Positions 16,501 through 21,021 of a stretch of DNA of 21,021 nt are shown here, piece by piece. Each line of letters begins with the position of its first letter. The stretch's first letter is position 1. Position numbers and translations under genes: made by a program. Under the pieces are notes generated by a model that was not told where the DNA came from, made no database searches, and saw nothing but the letters and a program-made list of their open reading frames with translations. The stretch comes from Candidatus Sigynarchaeota archaeon (GTDB lineage Archaea > Asgardarchaeota > Lokiarchaeia > Sigynarchaeales > Sigynarchaeaceae): assembly GCA_030587525.1 (NCBI GenBank), contig JAUQYW010000623.1:1-21021 (forward strand), in the 5' to 3' direction.

Positions 16501-19317
16501 CCAGCAATTGACGAATTGCATGTTGAAATCGTGTGCCAGGCTAAACTCGTGGATATTAGCGCTGCCAAGCGGTCCGAGACCCGCGGGATCAAAGGACGTC
16601 CCGTCCCAGTCCATATCCTTTATGTTGTAAAACTCGCAATTGACAACGCTGAAGGGATACCATGTGTCCTCGCTGGATATCAGGGATAACGTGGTATTCG
16701 TGATGTTGCAGTGGCCAATTCCAAGCAGCATCGTGTCCTTCGTCGAACAGTCCCTGACGATGTTGAACTCCGCTTGCGTGTGAGGCCCATAGGCAAATGC
16801 GGATGGAATTATATGATCGACGATGGTGTTGTTGTCTGTATTTGCCTTATACAAGTAGTAATCGCCTTCCCACTTTTTTGTAACATTGTCCCATTCCATG
16901 GGTACTGCGCGATCGTTCCCTGGTTCATTCTTGAGGATTTCATAATGGTGGAACGGGTCGGTTTCATCGGGAAATTGCCAAGAGCCGTTACAGGGCTGCA
17001 CGATGAGACCCAGGCTATTATTATCGCCCTTCCCGATGGAGGGCGAGTATATTCCGATGTGGGAATCCGAGACGTTGATCGAATCTATAAATTCTGATTG
17101 AGTATCACCGTCACGTTCCTGCATGCATAAGACGGGAATACTGGAATGATCGATGGTGACATTGTAATTATAATCAACAAGAAGTAACGCCGTGGTAGTC
17201 ACGTACTCGAACGTCACCTCGGCGCATTTGGCATTAATTGAATCATTGTTATACTGTCCCGAGCCAAGCGAGATACACGACGTGTTGATCACGGTAGGAC
17301 TCTGCTCCGTTCCATTGATTTTTATAGCATCACCCTTCATTTGTATGGGATGGAATACGTTGTCGCACGTGATCGTGGAACTGGTGATGATCAAGTCCTC
17401 GCCAGCATCCGTTGCAATGTTACCCGGGTAATAGAACACGCCGGTATGGACCACGGCATCGATGAACTCGACTTGCGTGCAGGTAGCCATGATCCCATCG
17501 CTACACAAGGTCGCATTATCCACGGTTAACACGCTCTCGGTGGTTGAATTCCCTTCACACGAGATGTCTCTCACTAAATAATCTGGAGATGTATTAATAT
17601 AGCGCCAGTTCAACCCGTCCCTGCAGTCCAACGTCGAGCCATTCGTCACCGAGACCGCGCAACCCGCCGCCACTTGGACGTATCCTGTCACCAGCAAGTA
17701 GGTTTCCTCGCCGGTGACCGTCAAGTTACCGTCATACATCACCGTGATGTCATGAATGGCCAACCCACCGAACATGTGATAATTGGCGCAGATTTTATCG
17801 ATATACGTTTCGATCTTGCTCCCGTCCATCGATTGAAAATTGATTTGGCTAGCGTGGCAGTAAAATGTTCCATTGTTCGTGAGTATCGCTGACCATAAGC
17901 TCGATGCTACCCGTATCTTGTGCGTCGTACTGCTCGTCAGCTCGATCTCCAGCGACTGCCACGATCCGAGGGTCACGTTCTTACCGCTGTCTACGAATGT
18001 GTTGCCGTTGGACGATGAAATCGTACCGTTGACCTGGTCCACTCGCAACCACACTCGGTTAGCCGCGCCCTCTCGAATATCGATGTAGAGGGCGCTTCCC
18101 GATGTCGTGCTGGTCAAAGGCTTGATATCCAGGTGTATTGTGTTACCCGTGGAAAGATTTGCGCCGAGGACTCGCGTGATGTTGATGCTTTTCGATGTGG
18201 AATCATCCTTGATGTGCAAGGCCTTGCTATCGTCTTGCGTCACGACATCGTGGACGATGGTGGTGCCATCCCAGTCGTTGCCCGCTTCGGCGGACCACGC
18301 GCTCGACGTGGTGACATTTGCGTTCTCGGTGAAGCCCTCGAAGTTCTCGACCGTGCCAATGAGCATGTTGGCACCATCCACGGTCACGTTGTAGTGACCC
18401 GAATCCCAAGAGTAATCTATGGCGTCATAATAGGCGACGGCACCGCTTTCGTTGTTGCTGAATTCGATCGCCGACATGTTTCCCGCGGATGCACTCATGT
18501 CGAAATCGGCGAAGGCGAGCTTCGTGTTCACCCAGAGGTTATAATCATGAGGATCTAAGGGATTTGTTGACCGAAGATCATTATACTGAGTTCCAGTGCA
18601 TTCGAATTCTAGGTGAATATGCACGAATTTGTTTGCCTCGTAGTCGAGGGGACCATAGCGAGCGTCCTTCCAGGTGCTTCCATTCTTCGCGCGGATGTGA
18701 CCATCGCTGCTGAACGCGAATTCGATCGCCGAAGCATTATTCGTGTTGATCACACGGATCACGTGCCTCTTATTATTTTCCCCGAAAGCGCAGTAGAATT
18801 CAATGGTTCCATAAGGCTGATTGCTCGTGAAATTATTCCTCGCGCTGTCGACATAGGAATCCGTGTCGTTGATAAGGAGCACCGAAGCGTGGGTCCAATT
18901 GAGGTCGTCTTTAAAGTTTGCAATGACCTGGATGTCGGTCTCTGGATCATCATAGACATTCCAGCCTGCCGGGTCGTATCCCGTCGTATCGTTTGCAAAG
19001 GACCACGTCGCTGGATATTCATAACTCGCCGGATTGCTCGCCGCCGGCATCTCTTCCGAGGAACTTTCCCCGTAGGATTCCATCTCGGGAAGCGTCCCGT
19101 TGCCATACGAGATCTCTTCATCGAGGTTAAATTCCGTGCTATTCGTCCCGCCAATATCGCTCGCGGCGAGCGAGTGCCTATCGTTGAGCTCCACTCTGTT
19201 TCCACCGGGAACCGCTTGAAATGCCGCGATTTCCGCTGGAACAAGAAAAATCATCAAGATACTAATCGTCAAAAAACCTTTTTTGATATATTTACATGTC
19301 TTGTTAATATTTTTCAT
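13561..19317 (-). CDS. Giant secreted surface protein with LamG-like, beta-helix-like and two DUF2341 modules
   Basis: The 1918-residue protein starts with a signal peptide (Lys-rich start, hydrophobic 14-32). Domain order: LamG-like sandwich (about 50-290), a second LamG-like region (310-500), a region of short beta repeats typical of right-handed beta-helices (530-900), a Cys-rich spot CWCLNPCFNC near 984-993, then two copies of a DUF2341 plus LamG-like unit (from 1116 and from 1435), and a last LamG-like domain (1750-1918). The DUF2341 signatures are F-D-Y-x-S-C-R, W-I-E-x-W-N-D and M-x-Y-G-N. Such proteins are thought to bind sugars or other surface ligands; no catalytic motif is recognised. 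Sequons are abundant. No C-terminal membrane helix or sorting signal is visible. TTGTGATTT shortly before the ATG supports the start. It has its own promoter and terminator, so it is probably a separate transcript. Confidence 0.88.
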   Translation of the reverse strand: MKNINKTCKYIKKGFLTISILMIFLVPAEIAAFQAVPGGNRVELNDRHSLAASDIGGTNSTEFNLDEEISYGNGTLPEMESYGESSSEEMPAASNPASYEYPATWSFANDTTGYDPAGWNVYDDPETDIQVIANFKDDLNWTHASVLLINDTDSYVDSARNNFTSNQPYGTIEFYCAFGENNKRHVIRVINTNNASAIEFAFSSDGHIRAKNGSTWKDARYGPLDYEANKFVHIHLEFECTGTQYNDLRSTNPLDPHDYNLWVNTKLAFADFDMSASAGNMSAIEFSNNESGAVAYYDAIDYSWDSGHYNVTVDGANMLIGTVENFEGFTENANVTTSSAWSAEAGNDWDGTTIVHDVVTQDDSKALHIKDDSTSKSINITRVLGANLSTGNTIHLDIKPLTSTTSGSALYIDIREGAANRVWLRVDQVNGTISSSNGNTFVDSGKNVTLGSWQSLEIELTSSTTHKIRVASSLWSAILTNNGTFYCHASQINFQSMDGSKIETYIDKICANYHMFGGLAIHDITVMYDGNLTVTGEETYLLVTGYVQVAAGCAVSVTNGSTLDCRDGLNWRYINTSPDYLVRDISCEGNSTTESVLTVDNATLCSDGIMATCTQVEFIDAVVHTGVFYYPGNIATDAGEDLIITSSTITCDNVFHPIQMKGDAIKINGTEQSPTVINTSCISLGSGQYNNDSINAKCAEVTFEYVTTTALLLVDYNYNVTIDHSSIPVLCMQERDGDTQSEFIDSINVSDSHIGIYSPSIGKGDNNSLGLIVQPCNGSWQFPDETDPFHHYEILKNEPGNDRAVPMEWDNVTKKWEGDYYLYKANTDNNTIVDHIIPSAFAYGPHTQAEFNIVRDCSTKDTMLLGIGHCNITNTTLSLISSEDTWYPFSVVNCEFYNIKDMDWDGTSFDPAGLGPLGSANIHEFSLAHDFNMQFVNCWFPPEFTAFSGSYGVPYSSYMDSSLKYSFLFIDTNFVPSAETIDFCWCLNPCFNCMTMTTTTGPPASLDEFKFRKAHYSGYDVANGEFPGSGPVACEVVVPDTTGFTPFNVKVRYQPNYSIAESFAVNAAETNFTITKFTSCKTFNITFETSGGTKYTLDRIFDINFRDDFELYASSWRYARNITISTNTTVANETIRVDLDSSFDYESCRSNGEDLRFVDASNTSLSYWIEQWNDGGASIIWVRVPVNNTDTITMYYGNFIAPAGTNGDTTFTLFDDFTEGMVDQDKWTIQDDVYSTISIADGILTLNSAPPSTCTLYSSYGFTDITITSGQASGTTVSNAALVGLPNTILTRNSTNASSTINDHLETWNTWDIQWVSSSLVMYFKDGVSIVNHTTNIPTGSHPLKLLARNVYYGSGTHWKSMLVSANTTLGYAGMAVRCRSWHHYRASSSSGTDAGVLDCDWIFVRNCGSDEMESNVENRFHVVDSPLDSIQYGWMYMRNLTFNSTTVANCTLRVDLGASFDYSSCRVDGNDIRFKDVDGEDLPYWIEKWNDDGESTAWVKIPQAGTSSIVMCYGNYFASSAADGDAVFPFFDDFSGTTIDGDKWSNQTDQYSTITIASGIATLRSATPSTCTLYSSYGFTDTTITSGQTSGTTVNNAVIVGLTNTVLTKKYPTDTTTSDNHLETWNTWDIQWVSSSLVRYFKDGASIVNDTANVPTGNYSLKLFVRDVYYGPGTHWKSMLVSANTTLGQPGMEIRCRSWHHYRASSSVGVDAAVLKCDWIFALPYNKTEVTSTIGTRQELSRWNWTISNDTSCSATIDCDGGNNTLLLEDLSSSGSALASWQIPGTCPDAGTIAFAIKANDTSYATFINLANGSWTDGDRGIATGIKIDDGSIFCKNGTTWVNIANMTADQWYDIEIHYNLSSGRWHLEVNGTAFQAGNELYFESNITSITYVEIMTSDADDVYRSYVDNMMIDTGS
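14146..16010 (-). repeat. Tandem duplication of a 318-319 codon DUF2341-LamG unit
   Basis: Two units follow each other with a period of 954 bases: GATGCCCGGT occurs at 14201 and 15155, and AATCGAATGA at 14931 and 15885. A single-codon difference near the unit start makes the first strand 957 apart. Identical protein blocks in both include HLETWNTWDIQWVSSSLV, HWKSMLVSANTTLG and RCRSWHHYRASSS. The LamG-like part is clearly more alike between copies than the DUF2341 part. Confidence 0.92.
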
Positions 19318-19346
19318 TTAAAATCACAATAGTTTGCATGATGATA

Positions 19347-19366
19347 TTGCCTTCTATTGAAGGCAA
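19347..19366. promoter_or_regulatory. Perfect inverted repeat near the predicted transcription start of the giant gene
   Basis: TTGCCTTC and GAAGGCAA form a perfect 8-bp stem around a TATT loop. It lies about 30 bases downstream of the TATA-like box and 30 bases before the ATG, so it overlaps the expected transcription start. It could be an operator or a 5'-UTR hairpin. It has no T-tract on the minus strand, which argues against a terminator. Confidence 0.4.
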
Positions 19367-19385
19367 AATCTAATTCCTTCAATCC

Positions 19386-19393
19386 TTATAAAC
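19386..19393 (-). promoter_or_regulatory. TATA-like box of the giant surface-protein gene
   Basis: On the minus strand GTTTATAA matches the archaeal TATA consensus. It lies about 70 bases before the ATG at 19317, which would give a start of transcription near 19362 and a leader of roughly 45 bases that includes a GTGAT ribosome binding site. A clear purine-rich BRE is not seen immediately upstream. Confidence 0.5.
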
Positions 19394-19433
19394 GCCGCGA
19401 AAAAACCCGTTAAAGCTATTGATACAAAACCAT

Positions 19434-19440
19434 AAAAAAA
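19434..19440 (-). terminator. T7 tract, possible terminator of the PKD protein gene
   Basis: The minus strand carries seven consecutive T, followed by further T-rich sequence, about 200 bases beyond the stop codon at 19647. Archaeal termination on such tracts is common. The distance is long, and earlier termination cannot be excluded. Confidence 0.35.
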
Positions 19441-19646
19441 TGAGGAATCATCCGTTCGAGCGCTGTGATGTATCGATTTCAACCGTGAAGTTTTAATATA
19501 GCTTGATCAAGACCTAATGATTTTAATCGGGTTCAATTGACTATATCTGAATGATTCCAGGCCACATTGCGTTAAAAGAGTAATTAAAATAGAAGCGTTA
19601 ATATAATCCTTCTCTTCAAAACTCGTCTTGAGAAGCCCTAGATGCA

Positions 19647-21021
19647 TCAAGAAAGTTGGCGAGATCGAATTCGGGTCTTGCCTCCAGTGCCTTTGCAGGG
19701 TCGCTTCACACTGTGCCGCCGGGAAATGACGCCCGTCGACACGGCACCCGCCGCGCACATTGCAGACAATATAATTGACACCAGCTTTAGGCTGTCCGGG
19801 CCAAGTATTCCTGATCCATTCCCCGGTGCCACGTCGACCACCGTGGAACTCGTTGAGACCGTGTTCCAGCCGTCGCCGCAGCGGAACTGGTAAGCGTGCC
19901 GTCCCGGCGACAGCGCGATCACGGCGACAAACCAGCACCCGTTGGTACAATTGGCGTCATCAATGTCGGCTTTATCCATAGAAAATGGATGACCATCGAT
20001 GATCACGTCGATGAACACGGGTATTGCGCCTGATGGATGCGTGTACATGACGGAGAACTCGACCGCGCTCGATCCATTGCGCATAACGATGCTGGCGTTA
20101 GAATTGGACAGGGATGGGGAGAAGCCCTGGAATGGTGCAACGTCAGGCCCTGCAATCCACGCGATCGACGTCGCGTGTATGCCATCCGAGCAATCCACAC
20201 GGAACCGGTAGTGCCCCCACAGCAGCTCGGTCGCGAAGCAATATGTCTTGCCATCCACCACGCTCGTGTCCGCCGCGCTCACAGCTACCATGGTGAACGG
20301 GGTCCCGTTGATCGTGACCGTGATGGCGGCCGGCATGTCGTTGTCCTCGTCGAAATACCGCACGCTGAAGTTGAACGTCGTCGTCTCGATGCCCGTGGTT
20401 GGCGAGGTTATCGCATCGATCAACAACGGCGCGTGGTTGTAGCCCACCACGATCGTGCAAGTGGCAGTGCTTGAATCGCCATCGGCATCCGTGACCGCCA
20501 GCGTGGCCGTGAAATTGCCAGCGACTGTATATTGATGGATCGCATCCCGTGTCGATGCGGCCGGGCTGCCATCGCCGAAATCCCACGCGAACATCGCTGC
20601 TCCGTCACCCGTGGTGCCCGTGAACGTGAAATCGATCCATCTGCCCTGCACGATCATCGTGCCATTAGTGGTAAAAATTGCCAACGGCACCAGGTCCACA
20701 ATGACCACGTGCCCGAGCTTGACCATCGTGTCTGACCTGCCGATGCCATCGACGACCGTCACGTTCACGTCGAACGTGCCGACCGACCAGTACACGTGGA
20801 CGGGATCCCGGCTCGTCGACCATTCTCCGTCGCCGAAATTCCAGTGGAAGGAGAGCGTCCCGTTCCCGCACGACCCGTCGAACGTGAAGGCCACGGCGGT
20901 ACCGGTGCCCATGCTCGCGGTGGCGTTGGAGTGGAACGACGAGACCGGCGGCAAATCTGGAGGCAAGACGCGCACCACCGCGGTCGCCGTGCTCGCGTCA
21001 CCATCGGCATCGCGGATCTCG
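19647..21021 (-). CDS. PKD-domain surface protein with C-terminal membrane anchor, 5' end beyond the window
   Basis: The frame is open to the right edge, where it shows the end of a PKD domain (DADGDASTATAVV), so the protein is longer than the visible 458 codons. Two complete PKD domains follow, with WNFGDG (about 20850) and WDFGDG (about 20580). Then come two related beta modules of about 95 residues (about 20430-20150 and 20130-19860), sharing F-S-V-x-Y, a P-x-x-I-x-V-x-I-x-G-x-P-F-x-M core and an R-F/Y-x-F-R-x-x-C-x-D-G end. A hydrophobic helix (about 19785-19722, LVSIILSAMCAAGAVSTGVI) and a strongly basic tail end the protein, a stop-transfer anchor with the C-terminus inside. It is an archaeal-type S-layer-associated or adhesive protein by architecture; no enzymatic motif is seen in the visible part. 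Any start inside the window would be internal to the reading frame. Confidence 0.85.
   Translation of the reverse strand, partial: EIRDADGDASTATAVVRVLPPDLPPVSSFHSNATASMGTGTAVAFTFDGSCGNGTLSFHWNFGDGEWSTSRDPVHVYWSVGTFDVNVTVVDGIGRSDTMVKLGHVVIVDLVPLAIFTTNGTMIVQGRWIDFTFTGTTGDGAAMFAWDFGDGSPAASTRDAIHQYTVAGNFTATLAVTDADGDSSTATCTIVVGYNHAPLLIDAITSPTTGIETTTFNFSVRYFDEDNDMPAAITVTINGTPFTMVAVSAADTSVVDGKTYCFATELLWGHYRFRVDCSDGIHATSIAWIAGPDVAPFQGFSPSLSNSNASIVMRNGSSAVEFSVMYTHPSGAIPVFIDVIIDGHPFSMDKADIDDANCTNGCWFVAVIALSPGRHAYQFRCGDGWNTVSTSSTVVDVAPGNGSGILGPDSLKLVSIILSAMCAAGAVSTGVISRRHSVKRPCKGTGGKTRIRSRQLS

Larger units (their letters stand above)
19318..19646. other. AT-rich intergenic region
   Basis: These 329 bases separate the PKD protein gene from the giant gene. 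They hold a TATA-like box, an inverted repeat, and a minus-strand T7 run (19434-19440) that may end the upstream transcript. A minus-strand frame stays open across 19507-19646 but continues only as an off-frame overlap of the PKD gene, so I do not call it a gene. Confidence 0.5.

Noticed and set aside
18613..19332. Plus-strand open frame (239 codons) opposite the 5' part of the giant gene
   Set aside because: It runs across the signal peptide and LamG-like coding part of the giant gene and has no recognisable domain; treated as antisense noise.
19507..19950. 147-codon minus-strand frame overlapping the end of the PKD protein gene
   Set aside because: Its N-terminal two thirds is an off-frame reading of the PKD protein's last module and membrane anchor, so it is not called as a gene; the end is noted as a low-interest observation.
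1..21021. CRISPR array, tRNA or rRNA
   Set aside because: No regularly spaced short repeats, cloverleaf-like segments or conserved rRNA stretches were seen on either strand by reading. The only regular repeats are in-frame protein-domain duplications.

Overview
The window looks archaeal. Archaeal signs are a TATA-like box ahead of the largest gene, a GTGAT-type ribosome binding site, T-tract terminators, extracellular domains rich in N-glycosylation sequons (N-x-S/T), and a MoxR/DUF58/DUF4350/transglutaminase-like cluster together with PKD and DUF2341 surface proteins. The lineage cannot be fixed from the sequence; an uncultured archaeon (for example Asgard or euryarchaeal) is plausible. Every supported gene is on the minus strand, so the window reads from right to left. 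I see no tRNA, rRNA or CRISPR array.

Layout by coordinate. 1-404 holds the 5' part of an IS607-family serine recombinase gene that runs off the left edge. About 495-965 is a decayed IS200/IS605 element: a truncated Y1 transposase, a short residual reading frame and a right-end hairpin. 1019-13242 is a tightly packed seven-gene run, probably one operon. In transcription order it encodes a membrane-anchored transglutaminase-like protein with three PKD domains, a membrane-anchored multi-Ig protein, a small protein similar to the Ig protein's cytoplasmic tail, a DUF4350 membrane protein, a MoxR AAA+ ATPase, a DUF58/VWA protein, and a multi-pass membrane protein of unknown family. 13243-13560 is an AT-rich intergenic region. 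13561-19317 encodes a 1918-residue secreted protein with LamG-like, beta-helix-like and duplicated DUF2341 modules. 19318-19646 is a second intergenic region with a promoter. 19647 to the right edge is the 3' part of a PKD-containing surface protein with a C-terminal membrane anchor.

How the genes may work together. MoxR ATPases paired with VWA-domain proteins are known or proposed chaperones that remodel or activate protein complexes. Here they are encoded with large extracytoplasmic proteins tied to the cytoplasm by related helical tails, so the operon may build or remodel a cell-surface complex. The transglutaminase-like domain appears to have lost two of its three catalytic residues (Cys to Pro380, Asp to Asn442), suggesting a structural or binding role. 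The neighbouring giant DUF2341/LamG and PKD proteins would be natural surface partners or clients, but that is inference from position only.
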